DNA from: Leadbetterella byssophila_A
Lineage (GTDB): Bacteria > Bacteroidota > Bacteroidia > Cytophagales > Spirosomataceae
DNA length: 64,000 bases
Assembly (NCBI GenBank): GCA_040394735.1
Contig: JBEBRR010000006.1
Span: 1-64,000, forward strand
Direction of reading: 5' to 3'
The position numbers and the translations under genes were made by a program. The notes beneath the pieces were generated by a model. That model was given only the letters and a program-made list of their open reading frames with translations. It made no database searches and was not told where the DNA came from. Numbering within the stretch: the first letter of the stretch is position 1; every line of letters begins with the position of its first letter. Positions 7,877 through 15,872 of this stretch are shown piece after piece.

Positions 7877-7968
7877 AACCATATAAGGCATATAAGCTCA
7901 TATAAGTTTTACATATAAGATTTTCTAGTATGTTTTTTCTTATATGAGCTTATATGCCTTATATGGTT
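7877..7968. repeat. long intergenic palindrome, 30-base perfect arms
   Basis: Left arm 7877-7906 (begins AACCATATAAGG, ends CTCATATAAG) and right arm 7939-7968 (begins CTTATATGAG, ends CCTTATATGGTT) are perfect reverse complements over 30 bases, with a 32-base spacer. The element sits between convergent argS and the SpmA/SpmB-like gene, outside the likely terminators of both. Its core CATATAAGCTCATATA recurs at 44810-44874, and a related half arm lies at 50788-50813. Confidence 0.9.
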
Positions 7969-7969
7969 C

Positions 7970-7988
7970 AACAAAAAAGGCTAAGCCG
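7970..7988 (-). terminator. short hairpin terminator of the SpmA/SpmB-like gene
   Basis: On the minus strand the stop codon is followed by GGC-TTA-GCC and six T residues. The stem is only a few pairs, so efficiency is uncertain, but position and T tract fit a terminator. Confidence 0.45.
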
Positions 7989-9224
7989 TCAATAAAAGAA
8001 AATATACGAAACAATAATCGCCGTCACCACCCCGGCGAAATCGGCGAGCAGCCCGGCCCAGAGGGTGTACCGCGTATTTTTAATGCTGACACTGCCGAAG
8101 TAAAGAGCCAGAATGTAAAGAATGGTGTCAGAGCAGGCCTGGAATACGCAGGAAAGCCTGCCCACGAATGAATCCACCCCGTATTCTTTCATGGCTTCGA
8201 TCATCATAGCCCGTGATCCGCTGCCGCTCAGCGGGTGCATCAGTGCCGTAGGAAGGGCATGAGTAAACTCGGTATTGATACCCGTGAAACTGAATATCCA
8301 TTTGAAGAAATCCACAATATAATTCAGCGTACCGGAGGCCCGGAATACACTGATGGCCACCAGCATCCCTACCAGGTAAGGCATGACCTTCACCGAGGTT
8401 TCAAAGCCGGCTTTGGCCCCTTCCACAAATTTAGGGAAAACATCTACCTTCTTATAAAAGGCCGCTCCCACAAAACCGGCCACAAACAGGAACAGGATGA
8501 GGTTGCTGACAATACCGGAAGTGGTTTCAATTTCTTCCTTGCTGAGCCGTGAAAAATACCAGAGCACCAGCCCGATAAAGCCGGTAAGTCCTACCAGCCA
8601 GGAAAACAGCACCCGGTCAAAGAAGTTGATCCGCTGCTTTATTCCCACAAAAAGCAGACCCGTAAGGGTAGCCACATACACGGAAATAAGTGCGGGGATA
8701 AAGATATCGGAAGGGTCGGCCGCTTCATAAATGGCGCGCTGGGCCATGATAGAAATCGGGATCAGCACGGGACCGGCACTGTGCAGCACCATAAACATGA
8801 TCTGGGCGTTGCTGGCGGTGTCGGGCCTGGTGTTCAGCTCCTGCAGGCTCTGCATGGCTTTGAGGCCGAAGGGCGTGGCGGCATTATCAAGGCCCAGCAT
8901 GTTGGCAGAGAAGTTCATGATCATCTGGCCGTTGGCAGGGTGATCTTTCGGCACTTCCGGGAACAGCCGGCTGAAAAACGGGGAAATGACTTTGGCCAGC
9001 ACACGGATCACCCCGGCTTCTTCTCCCAGCTTCAGGATGCCCATGAAGAAGGTCATTACACCCGCCAGCGGCAGGGCAATGGTCATTACCGCCATTTCTG
9101 CCGAACTGAACATGCCGTCAACAATCTGCTTGAAAATGAGCGTGTCTCCCAGAAAGATCCACTTGATCAGCGCCACAATCAACGCTACGATAAAGAAAGC
9201 TACCCAGATGTAATTTAAGGCCAT
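7989..9224 (-). CDS. SpmA/SpmB-like fused membrane protein (nucleoside recognition/Gate domains)
   Basis: A 411-residue polytopic inner-membrane protein resembling a fusion of spore-maturation proteins SpmA and SpmB, which carry nucleoside-recognition (Gate) domains. The N half contains GVMTFFMGILKLGEEAGV and NMLGLDNAATPFGLKAMQ, and the C half MPYLVGMLVAISVFRASG followed by MHPLSGSGSRAMM, patterns of the two halves. About ten hydrophobic segments are spaced along the length. In non-sporulating Bacteroidota such fusions are common and of unknown role; transport of a small molecule is inferred from the Gate fold. It is convergent with argS and divergent from the VanX-like gene 89 bases away. 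Confidence 0.88.
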   Translation of the reverse strand: MALNYIWVAFFIVALIVALIKWIFLGDTLIFKQIVDGMFSSAEMAVMTIALPLAGVMTFFMGILKLGEEAGVIRVLAKVISPFFSRLFPEVPKDHPANGQMIMNFSANMLGLDNAATPFGLKAMQSLQELNTRPDTASNAQIMFMVLHSAGPVLIPISIMAQRAIYEAADPSDIFIPALISVYVATLTGLLFVGIKQRINFFDRVLFSWLVGLTGFIGLVLWYFSRLSKEEIETTSGIVSNLILFLFVAGFVGAAFYKKVDVFPKFVEGAKAGFETSVKVMPYLVGMLVAISVFRASGTLNYIVDFFKWIFSFTGINTEFTHALPTALMHPLSGSGSRAMMIEAMKEYGVDSFVGRLSCVFQACSDTILYILALYFGSVSIKNTRYTLWAGLLADFAGVVTAIIVSYIFFY

Positions 9225-9313
9225 GAAAAGGAGCTGTTAAATAAATTTTCGTAAATATATAAACATAAAGGCTTTGAATATGCTATTTTTAAACTTTCAT
9301 TTTCCGGCATTGA

Positions 9314-10072
9314 ATGACCTCAACTCTCCGCTATATACTTTTCTGTTCTGTCATCCTCACGGTGGCCTGCAGAGAGGAAAAGCGGTTTGACCTGCCGCGC
9401 TCCCTGACTCCCGAAGAAATTAATGAGTACTTTCCCCGAAGCGAACCCCTGGCAGTAAGTGCGTTTGAGACCGCTATGCAGGAGCAGGGTCTGCTGGATC
9501 TCCAGGCGTTGGATGAAGAGATTCGCGTGCAATTAAAATACAGCTCACGGGATAATTTTATCGGAACCGACCTCTACGGCACACTGGAGCTGGCCTATCT
9601 CCAGGCCGAGCCGGCCCGGGCGCTGGTGAAAGCCAGCCGGATGCTGCGAAAAGATAATCCCAGCCTGCGGCTCCTGGTATATGACGCGGCCCGTCCCCTG
9701 AGGGTGCAGCATATTTTATGGAAAAAGCTCGACAGTCTGGCAGAAGAAGAGCGCCGGAAGTACGTAGCTGACCCGGAAGAAGCTTCCATTCATAATTACG
9801 GATGCGCGGTTGACCTGACCATCTTTGACCTCGAGACCGGCCGGCCGCTGGATATGGGCACCCCTTTTGATTATTTCGGGGAGCTGGCCTACCCGCGGCT
9901 GGAACGCCAGCTGCTGAATGAAGGTAAACTGAGTCTGAAACAGTTGAATAACCGTATTCTGCTGCGGTCGCTTCTGCGCGACGTGGGCTTTACCCCCATT
10001 ACCACCGAGTGGTGGCACTTTAATTTTTACTCGCGGAAAACAGCAGAATTAAAATACGGAATTATTGAATAA
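9314..10072 (+). CDS. D-alanyl-D-alanine dipeptidase-like lipoprotein (peptidase M15D, VanX/DdpX)
   Basis: A 252-residue zinc peptidase of the VanX type. The signal ends in a lipobox (VILTVAC, C19), so it is probably membrane-anchored in the envelope. Zinc ligands are visible as H160 and D167 in HNYGCAVDLT and H235 in TEWWHF, with E232 as catalytic base; R127 in YDAARPLR matches the conserved substrate-side arginine. Enzymes of this family cleave D-Ala-D-Ala; the periplasmic location favours recycling of cell-wall dipeptides rather than vancomycin resistance, and no vanH/vanA neighbours are present. It is a single gene, 97 bases before pheS. Confidence 0.92.
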   Translation: MTSTLRYILFCSVILTVACREEKRFDLPRSLTPEEINEYFPRSEPLAVSAFETAMQEQGLLDLQALDEEIRVQLKYSSRDNFIGTDLYGTLELAYLQAEPARALVKASRMLRKDNPSLRLLVYDAARPLRVQHILWKKLDSLAEEERRKYVADPEEASIHNYGCAVDLTIFDLETGRPLDMGTPFDYFGELAYPRLERQLLNEGKLSLKQLNNRILLRSLLRDVGFTPITTEWWHFNFYSRKTAELKYGIIE

Positions 10073-10141
10073 ACCTGTACCGGAATTCCGTTATTAAGCC
10101 ACAAAGTTCAAGGTGTTTATTTAAAAATTTCAGGTATATAC

Positions 10142-10149
10142 TATATTTG
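10142..10149 (+). promoter_or_regulatory. -7 promoter box for pheS (TATATTTG)
   Basis: TATATTTG fits TAnnTTTG and lies 20 bases upstream of the GTG start of pheS. A clear -33 TTTG is not visible. Confidence 0.6.
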
Positions 10150-10169
10150 CGGACTAAAAAAATCCGGGG

Positions 10170-11198
10170 GTGTTAGACAGCATAGAAAAAATACAGACAG
10201 AAGCGGAAGAATTTCTTAAGTCAGCCGGAGGAACGGCCGAACAGTTCCGGCTGACCTACCTGAGTAAAAAAGGTAAATTAAGCGGGTTGTTTGAAGACTT
10301 TAAAAAAGTGGGTAATGAACAGAAAAGAGCTGTGGGACAGCAGCTTAATGTTCTTAAAAATGCCCTGGAAGAAATTTACGCCTCCCTGCAGAAAGATACT
10401 TCTGCCGATACGGGAAAGCTGCCGTCTGAAGACCTTACCCTGCCCGTTGTCCCGGCCACCCAGGGAAGCCTGCACCCCCTGAGTATTGTCAGAAAGCGGA
10501 TTATCGAGATATTTTCGCGCATGGGCTTTAATGCGGAAGACGGCCCCGAAGTAGAATACGACTGGTATAATTTTTCCGCCCTTAATTTTGCGGAGAACCA
10601 TCCGGCACGTGAGATGCAGGATACCTTTTTTGTGGAGAAAGCAGCGGAAACAAAAGATGACCTGCTGCTGAGAACGCACACTTCCAATGTGCAGATTCGG
10701 CTGATGGACAGGAAGAAGCCTCCGGTACGGTCTATTATGGCGGGCCGGGTCTACCGGAATGAGGCCATTTCAGCCCGGGCGCACTGCCAGTTTCACCAGG
10801 TAGAGGGGCTCTATGTGGACAGGAACGTCTCGTTCAGGGATTTAAAGGACACACTGCTCCATTTTTCGAAAGAAATGTTCGGTAAGGATACACAAATCCG
10901 GCTGAGGCCTTCGTATTTTCCTTTTACAGAGCCCAGCGCTGAAATTGATGTCACCTGCTTTATCTGCGGCGGAAAAGGTTGCAATATCTGTAAACACTCC
11001 GGCTGGGTGGAGATCGCCGGGTCAGGCATGGTAGACCCGAACGTACTGGCGAACTGCGGTATCGACCCGGAAGAGTATACCGGTTTTGCCTTCGGGATGG
11101 GGATCGAAAGGATCACCATGCTGAAGTACGGCATTAATGACCTGAGGTTATTTTTTGAAAACGATCAGAGATTTTTAAAACAGTTTGTTGGGATATAA
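10170..11198 (+). CDS. pheS: phenylalanyl-tRNA synthetase alpha subunit
   Basis: Catalytic alpha chain of the alpha2beta2 class II enzyme that charges tRNA-Phe. The start is a GTG at 10170 placed 20 bases after a -7 box. The 342-residue product has an N-terminal coiled coil (about 1-95) that contacts tRNA, then the class II core: HPAREMQDTFF (motif 1 region), ARAHCQFHQVEGLYVD (motif 2 side) and FGMGIERITMLKYGINDLR (motif 3). A cysteine cluster CFICGGKGCNICKHSGW near residue 270 is of the type seen in many bacterial PheS proteins. pheT is not adjacent, so the subunits are encoded apart, as often in Bacteroidota. Confidence 0.98.
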   Translation: MLDSIEKIQTEAEEFLKSAGGTAEQFRLTYLSKKGKLSGLFEDFKKVGNEQKRAVGQQLNVLKNALEEIYASLQKDTSADTGKLPSEDLTLPVVPATQGSLHPLSIVRKRIIEIFSRMGFNAEDGPEVEYDWYNFSALNFAENHPAREMQDTFFVEKAAETKDDLLLRTHTSNVQIRLMDRKKPPVRSIMAGRVYRNEAISARAHCQFHQVEGLYVDRNVSFRDLKDTLLHFSKEMFGKDTQIRLRPSYFPFTEPSAEIDVTCFICGGKGCNICKHSGWVEIAGSGMVDPNVLANCGIDPEEYTGFAFGMGIERITMLKYGINDLRLFFENDQRFLKQFVGI

Positions 11199-11210
11199 TC
11201 ACGGAACTTC

Positions 11211-13559
11211 ATGACTTATAAGCGAGTTTTATCCATTGTCTTTTTTGTATTGATGCATGCGTTGGCCATGGGACAGATCACCATCGGGTTTCCTGTGGAA
11301 AGAATGGTTTTCCAGCGAAATAACGCCGACCTGGGCTATGTGAATGTATATGGAAATGTTTCCCAGGATTGCGACCGTGTTGAAGCGCGGCTGATTGCCA
11401 GGAGCGCCAACCAGGGAGTGACCACCTCATGGGTGGTGATCGATTCGAGGGTGGACGGCCAGGCCTTTACCGGGAAAATTCAGAACAAGGGCGGTTGGTA
11501 CCGGCTCGAAGTGCGCGGCGTTAAAAATGAAACGGTCCTGTTTACCTCTTCGGTAGAAAGGGTGGGAATAGGCGAGGTATTCCTGATAGCGGGACAATCC
11601 AATGCCCAGGGCTACGGGCGTTCCCCCAATGCCAGGAGTGCGAATGATGACCGGGTAAATGCCTATGCTCCCAACTATTTTGATACCTACGTTACGGACC
11701 AGTATAGAAATTTTCCCAATTACCTGAACGATCTTTCGTTCAGAAAAGTGGAAGCGGCCTGGGGAATAGGTCCTACGGGTTACACGCCTTATTGTTACGG
11801 CGAGCTGGGAGATATGCTGGTAGAACGCCTGAACGTACCCGTACTTTTCTTTAACGCTGCCTTTACCGGAACCTCAAGCACCAACTGGGCGCAGTCGGCC
11901 CGGGGCATTCCTACCTACAATGAAACCTATGGTGACCTCCTGCAGAACGGGGGGCCGTACCGCGGTTTCCAGATTACGCTGCAGAGCATCAATGCCATCA
12001 CCGGCTTCCGTTCGGTTTTATGGCACCAGGGCGAATACGACCGCTTTACCAACAGCAGCGCCGGAATTTCAGCACCGGAATATTACAATAATCTCAGTTA
12101 TGTGATCCAGAAATCCAGGACGGACATCGGCGCACAGATTCCCTGGGTGGTATCGCGGGCTTCGCGTTACCAGGGAACAGTGGATACACGCGTTATTGAC
12201 GGCCAGAACATGGTGATCAATACCGTGCCCAATGTGTGGGGCGGACCTTCCACCGATAATATACAGACCAACCGGTATGACGGCGGACACTTCCAGAATG
12301 CTTCGGGCAGTATGGGGCTGACCGAGCTGGCCTCTGCCTGGAGCGGGGCGCTGACCGATGCCTTTTTCTCGTCTGCAAACCCTGTTCTGCCGAGAGATAT
12401 CCTGAAGATCAACCATTATTGTCAGGGTACCGGAAGCGTCAAGCTTACATTGAGTAACTTCTACAATGAATATTTCTGGAATAACGGGGACAGGGGGAGC
12501 GAGATCACGTCCGGTGCAGGCCTGTACCAGGTGACCGTAAGAGATGCCACCGGTAATATTCTTCGTTCAAACAGTGTCAATATAGGAGATGTATATGTTC
12601 GCACGGTTCCTGTTATTTCCACGCCTGACGGCCTGGTTGGCTGTGAAGGGAAATCCGTACGGCTGGAAGTAGCTCCCTCCAAATACAGCGTGGAATGGAG
12701 CACCACGTTTGTGGGCAATACGCTCAATGTAAATAACCCGGGTTCCTACTCTGCCCAGTACAAATCAGACCAGAACTGTTATTCCAACAGCACACAGAGC
12801 TACAATATCAGCTTTAAAGCACCTCCGGCCCGGCCGCAGCTGATGTTCATGAACGGTGGCGGGTACAAGTGTGACGGGGAAACCATTACCGTGGCCATCT
12901 CCAACGTGCAGGGCGCCGACATCCGGTGGAATACCGGGGCCACCACCAACCAGATCTCCCTGAAGGATAACTCACATGAGTTTGTAACGGCTACGCTGTA
13001 CAGCCTGCCCAACTGCCCCAGTCCGGCTTCCAGCCAGCTGAATTATCGTTTCTATGAAAATCCGGGTCAGCCTTCCGTGGCGCATAACGGGCCGTTTTAT
13101 CTCAAAGCGGAGTCTCCGGATCCCGAAGTGAGCTTTGACTGGATACTGGGCGGAACGCAGATTGACGGAGAATCCAACAGTATCCTGCATATTCAGCAGG
13201 CGGGAACCTACCAGGTAAAAGGTATTCACAATTATACTACTCCCGGTGGGATGCTGGCCTGTGTATCTCTCCTGTCCGATGAATTTGCGGTAGCTGAAAA
13301 TACCAATCTTACAGGCTTCAGCATTTATCCGAACCCGGTGTCAACGGGGCTGATCCAGGTGACTTCCAACGGTGAACGGGAGAACGTTGACCTGATTGTT
13401 ATTGATCAGTTGGGAAGAGAAGTGTACAAGACCAATTTCGACCGGATATCCTATCCCCGGACAGTGGATCTTACGGCAAGAAATTTCCAGGGAAAATATT
13501 TTGTGGTGTTGAAATACGAGGCTCAGTCCAAGACTTTCCCCATTGTCTTTGTGAAATAA
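11211..13559 (+). CDS. secreted SGNH/sialate-O-acetylesterase-like protein with T9SS sorting domain
   Basis: A 782-residue exported protein. A signal peptide (about 1-21, ending AMGQ) is followed by a galactose-binding-like region and an SGNH esterase core of the carbohydrate acetylesterase (DUF303/SASA) kind: the nucleophile motif IAGQSNAQGYGR is near residue 131 and the HQGEYD block near 271. Several Ig-like segments with paired cysteines follow (about 400-690). The C-terminal 80 residues beginning FSIYPNPVSTG form a type A T9SS sorting domain, so the protein should cross the outer membrane and be surface-attached or released. It probably de-acetylates a glycan; the substrate is unknown. 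Its end overlaps the convergent RNA methyltransferase gene by 37 bases. Confidence 0.9.
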   Translation: MTYKRVLSIVFFVLMHALAMGQITIGFPVERMVFQRNNADLGYVNVYGNVSQDCDRVEARLIARSANQGVTTSWVVIDSRVDGQAFTGKIQNKGGWYRLEVRGVKNETVLFTSSVERVGIGEVFLIAGQSNAQGYGRSPNARSANDDRVNAYAPNYFDTYVTDQYRNFPNYLNDLSFRKVEAAWGIGPTGYTPYCYGELGDMLVERLNVPVLFFNAAFTGTSSTNWAQSARGIPTYNETYGDLLQNGGPYRGFQITLQSINAITGFRSVLWHQGEYDRFTNSSAGISAPEYYNNLSYVIQKSRTDIGAQIPWVVSRASRYQGTVDTRVIDGQNMVINTVPNVWGGPSTDNIQTNRYDGGHFQNASGSMGLTELASAWSGALTDAFFSSANPVLPRDILKINHYCQGTGSVKLTLSNFYNEYFWNNGDRGSEITSGAGLYQVTVRDATGNILRSNSVNIGDVYVRTVPVISTPDGLVGCEGKSVRLEVAPSKYSVEWSTTFVGNTLNVNNPGSYSAQYKSDQNCYSNSTQSYNISFKAPPARPQLMFMNGGGYKCDGETITVAISNVQGADIRWNTGATTNQISLKDNSHEFVTATLYSLPNCPSPASSQLNYRFYENPGQPSVAHNGPFYLKAESPDPEVSFDWILGGTQIDGESNSILHIQQAGTYQVKGIHNYTTPGGMLACVSLLSDEFAVAENTNLTGFSIYPNPVSTGLIQVTSNGERENVDLIVIDQLGREVYKTNFDRISYPRTVDLTARNFQGKYFVVLKYEAQSKTFPIVFVK

Positions 13560-14065
13560 TCCCAAAGGAAGATCCCGGCGGAGACACTCACATTAAAAGA
13601 ATGTTTGGTGCCGAACTGGGGAATCTCGATCACCTGGTCGGCATGGCGGAGGAGGGCATCGTTCACACCGAAGACCTCGTTCCCGAGGATCAGGGCGTAC
13701 CGGCTGTCCGGCTCAGGCGTAAAATGGCTTAGTGATACGCTGCCCTCTGCCTGTTCCAGGGCCAGGATCCGGTAGCCTTCCGCCTTCAGGGCCTGTACCA
13801 GGCTTTCTGCATTTTCATGGTATGTCCAGTCTACTGACTCCGTGGCTCCCAATGCGGTTTTCTCGATCTCACGGTGAGGCGGGGTAGAAGTAATGCCACA
13901 TAAATGGATTTTTTCTACACGGAAGCAGTCGCCCGTCCGGAAAACAGATCCTACATTGGCCATGCTCCGGATATTATCCAGCACCAGGCAGATTCCCAGC
14001 TTATTTTTCTTTTTGAATTCCTCCACCGAAATGCGGTTCAATTCCTCCATCGCTAACTTTTTCAT
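13523..14065 (-). CDS. TrmH/SpoU family RNA 2'-O-methyltransferase
   Basis: A 180-residue SPOUT methyltransferase that uses SAM to 2'-O-methylate a ribose in tRNA or rRNA. The three SpoU motifs are visible: motif 1 LVLDNIRSMANVGSVFRTGD (about 28-47, with the catalytic arginine), motif 2 ALILGNEVFGV and motif 3 IPQFGTKHSFNVSVSAGIFLWDY. The length matches the short form without an RNA-binding extension, as in TrmL- or TrmH-like proteins; the target nucleotide cannot be read from sequence. The 3' end overlaps the T9SS esterase gene (opposite strand) by 37 bases. The ATG at 14065 is used; an ATG at 14050 is a shorter alternative. Confidence 0.92.
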   Translation of the reverse strand: MKKLAMEELNRISVEEFKKKNKLGICLVLDNIRSMANVGSVFRTGDCFRVEKIHLCGITSTPPHREIEKTALGATESVDWTYHENAESLVQALKAEGYRILALEQAEGSVSLSHFTPEPDSRYALILGNEVFGVNDALLRHADQVIEIPQFGTKHSFNVSVSAGIFLWDYFTKTMGKVLD

Positions 14066-14180
14066 ATCCGGCTCCGGGTTAAACTTTTAATCTTTTTTCA
14101 GGGTTTTATAATTACAATGTATCAATGTACAAAGGTCGCAAACTTTTGGGAAGATCAGGTGTAATCTGCCGGGTTTACGG

Positions 14181-14188
14181 TAACTTTG
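14181..14188 (+). promoter_or_regulatory. -7 promoter box for ribBA (TAACTTTG)
   Basis: TAACTTTG lies 19 bases upstream of the ATG at 14207. The TTG at 14186, which would lengthen ribBA, is part of this box, so 14207 is the better start. No FMN riboswitch pattern is visible in the short leader. Confidence 0.65.
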
Positions 14189-14206
14189 CAGCAATTAATC
14201 AGGGAT

Positions 14207-15406
14207 ATGAAACTGGATAGTATAGAAGAGGCCATCAGCGATATCAGGGCGGGCCGGATCATTATAGTAGTAGACGATGAAGACAGGGAAAATGAAGGCG
14301 ATTTTATCTGCGCAGCAGAGAAGGTAACGCCTGAAATGGTAAACTTTATGGTCAGGGAGGGGCGCGGGCTGATGTGCGCACCGCTTACGGCGGAACGTTG
14401 CCGCGAGCTGGAGCTGGCTCCCATGGTGAACCGGAATACCGCAGAATATGAAACGGCGTTTACCGTTTCAGTTGACCTTCTGGGGCATGGCTGTACCACC
14501 GGTATTTCTGCTTCTGACCGGGCCAAAACGCTCCAGGCCCTGGTGAACAGGGATACCCGGCCTTCGGACCTCGGCCGGCCCGGGCATATTTTTCCCCTTA
14601 TGGCGCAGGAAGGGGGCGTGCTTCGGCGTGCAGGGCATACGGAAGCAGCCGTGGATTTTGCGCAGCTGGCAGGCCTGGAGCCGGCCGGGGTGCTGATTGA
14701 GATCCTGAATGAAGACGGCACCATGGCACGGCTTCCCGAATGCCGGGTTATCGCCGATAAGTTCGGTTTAAGGCTGGTGTCTATTAAGGACCTGATCGCT
14801 TACAGGCTCCGGAATGAGACCCTGATCAGCCGGGAGATCGGCGTGGAAATGCCGACCGAATGGGGAGATTTTGAAATGATCGCCTTCCGGCAGAGAGATA
14901 ATAACCAGCTTCACCTTGCGCTGATTAAGGGTACCTGGGAAAAAGATGAGCCGGTGCTGGTAAGGGTACATTCTTCCTGTGTGACCGGTGATATTTTCGG
15001 CTCCTGCCGCTGCGACTGCGGTCCTCAGCTCCATGCGGCCATGCAGATGGTGGAGAAAGAAGGCAAAGGAGTGATTGTATATATGAACCAGGAGGGGCGG
15101 GGCATCGGCCTGCTCAACAAGCTTAAAGCCTACAAGCTGCAGGAGCAGGGCAAAGATACGGTGGAGGCCAACCTTGAGCTGGGTTTTAAAGCCGATCAGC
15201 GGGATTACGGTGTGGGCGCCCAGATTCTCAGGGATCTCGGCATCACCAAGCTCCGGCTGATCTCCAATAACCCCCGGAAAAGGGCCGGCTTAATAGGCTA
15301 CGGACTGGAAATCGTGGAGAATGTTCCTATTGAGATTGCGCCCAACCCGCACAATGAATTTTACCTTTCTACCAAAAGAGATAAGCTGGGGCATACGATC
15401 ATGTAA
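14207..15406 (+). CDS. ribBA: bifunctional DHBP synthase / GTP cyclohydrolase II
   Basis: Provides both starting blocks of riboflavin: the N-terminal RibB domain (about 1-200) makes 3,4-dihydroxy-2-butanone 4-phosphate from ribulose 5-phosphate, and the C-terminal RibA domain (about 205-399) opens GTP. RibB motifs are DDEDRENEGDFI, GHGCTTGISASDRAKT and AGHTEAAVDFA. RibA has the zinc cysteines in SSCVTGDIFGSCRCDCG, the arginine-rich GRGIGLLNKLKAY and the ADQRDYGVGAQIL block. The start is ATG 14207, 19 bases after a -7 box. 399 residues is the normal length for the fusion. The gene stands alone, facing the structured RNA gene downstream. Confidence 0.97.
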   Translation: MKLDSIEEAISDIRAGRIIIVVDDEDRENEGDFICAAEKVTPEMVNFMVREGRGLMCAPLTAERCRELELAPMVNRNTAEYETAFTVSVDLLGHGCTTGISASDRAKTLQALVNRDTRPSDLGRPGHIFPLMAQEGGVLRRAGHTEAAVDFAQLAGLEPAGVLIEILNEDGTMARLPECRVIADKFGLRLVSIKDLIAYRLRNETLISREIGVEMPTEWGDFEMIAFRQRDNNQLHLALIKGTWEKDEPVLVRVHSSCVTGDIFGSCRCDCGPQLHAAMQMVEKEGKGVIVYMNQEGRGIGLLNKLKAYKLQEQGKDTVEANLELGFKADQRDYGVGAQILRDLGITKLRLISNNPRKRAGLIGYGLEIVENVPIEIAPNPHNEFYLSTKRDKLGHTIM

Positions 15407-15423
15407 TTCAGTCACGAACAAAA

Positions 15424-15453
15424 ACACACAGCCTGCAAGCCGAGACTGTGTGT
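15424..15453 (+). terminator. hairpin after ribBA
   Basis: ACACACAG (15424-15431) and CTGTGTGT (15446-15453) form an 8-bp perfect stem with a 14-base loop, 17 bases after the ribBA stop. No U tract follows, so it may protect the 3' end or terminate weakly; the stronger hairpin at 15503-15536 follows. Confidence 0.45.
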
Positions 15454-15502
15454 ATGACTATACTTCATCAACAAACTAAAAAACAAAATTCTCGAATGAT
15501 AT

Positions 15503-15536
15503 AAAAATAGCATGAATCTGAGTTCATGCTATTTTT
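15503..15536. terminator. strong bidirectional rho-independent terminator
   Basis: A 14-bp perfect stem (arms 15503-15516 and 15523-15536, core ATAGCATGAA) with a 6-base loop, bounded by A5 and T5 runs on both sides. On the minus strand it directly follows the tRNA-like RNA; on the plus strand it can stop ribBA transcripts. It has the best terminator geometry of the region. Confidence 0.85.
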
Positions 15537-15729
15537 GCTGTAGGAGGGGGAGTCGAACCGCCCACGATGCAGTTAGCCTTAGTGCAAATTTGGTGGTCAA
15601 CCCCAGTCGAGACTAAACCGTTCGGCTTACACTATGTTTATCCTGTGATCATCACCCCCGAGACAGGAGGGCACGGCTGCCAGTTTCGTCATCCTACAGT
15701 ATTGTTTGCGTTACCTGCCGTTTGAATTA
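15503..15729 (-). ncRNA. structured ncRNA with tRNA-like ends (unassigned)
   Basis: On the minus strand a TATATTTG -7 box (15742-15735) precedes a roughly 225-nt unit closed by a strong terminator. Inside, 15698-15539 looks like a class II tRNA with a large insertion. Its parts are a 7-bp acceptor stem (TGTAGGA with TCCTACA), a 3-bp D stem (ACG with CGT) and an 11-base loop AAACTGGCAGC. A 5-bp anticodon-like stem follows (CCCTC with GGGGG) with loop CTGTCTC, anticodon GTC at 15664-15662, and then a T arm with loop TTCGACT and one C:C mismatch. About 95 bases replace the variable loop and contain an 8-bp stem (15634-15627 with 15587-15580). Base 37 is U, which is unusual for a functional tRNA. 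It is not SRP, RNase P or tmRNA by its motifs; a tRNA mimic, a 6S-like RNA or a tRNA with an insert remain possible. Confidence 0.7.
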
Positions 15730-15734
15730 CAGTA

Positions 15735-15742
15735 CAAATATA
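15735..15742 (-). promoter_or_regulatory. -7 promoter box of the tRNA-like RNA
   Basis: TATATTTG on the minus strand fits TAnnTTTG. Transcription would begin near 15729, about 30 bases before the acceptor-like stem. No TTTG is found at the usual -33 distance. Confidence 0.55.
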
Positions 15743-15872
15743 GCAGCTCTATTTTAATTGTTAAAAATTATATCGAAAAAAAATTATAATTTAAGATTAT
15801 ATATAGAATATTGTTATATTTACAGAATAATATTTAATCTCGAACGACATTAAAAACTAATCACTAAATACA

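Noticed and set aside
9314..10072. Vancomycin-resistance vanX cluster
   Set aside because: No vanH, vanA or vanRS genes; the lipoprotein signal and family breadth suit cell-wall dipeptide recycling.
14066..14206. FMN riboswitch in front of ribBA
   Set aside because: The leader after the -7 box is only about 12 bases and upstream DNA lacks the conserved RFN stems.
15503..15729. Interpretation as tmRNA, SRP RNA or RNase P RNA
   Set aside because: tmRNA would need a tag-coding frame and about 350 bases; the SRP GGAAGNAGC loop and the RNase P GAGGAAAGTCC motif are missing.
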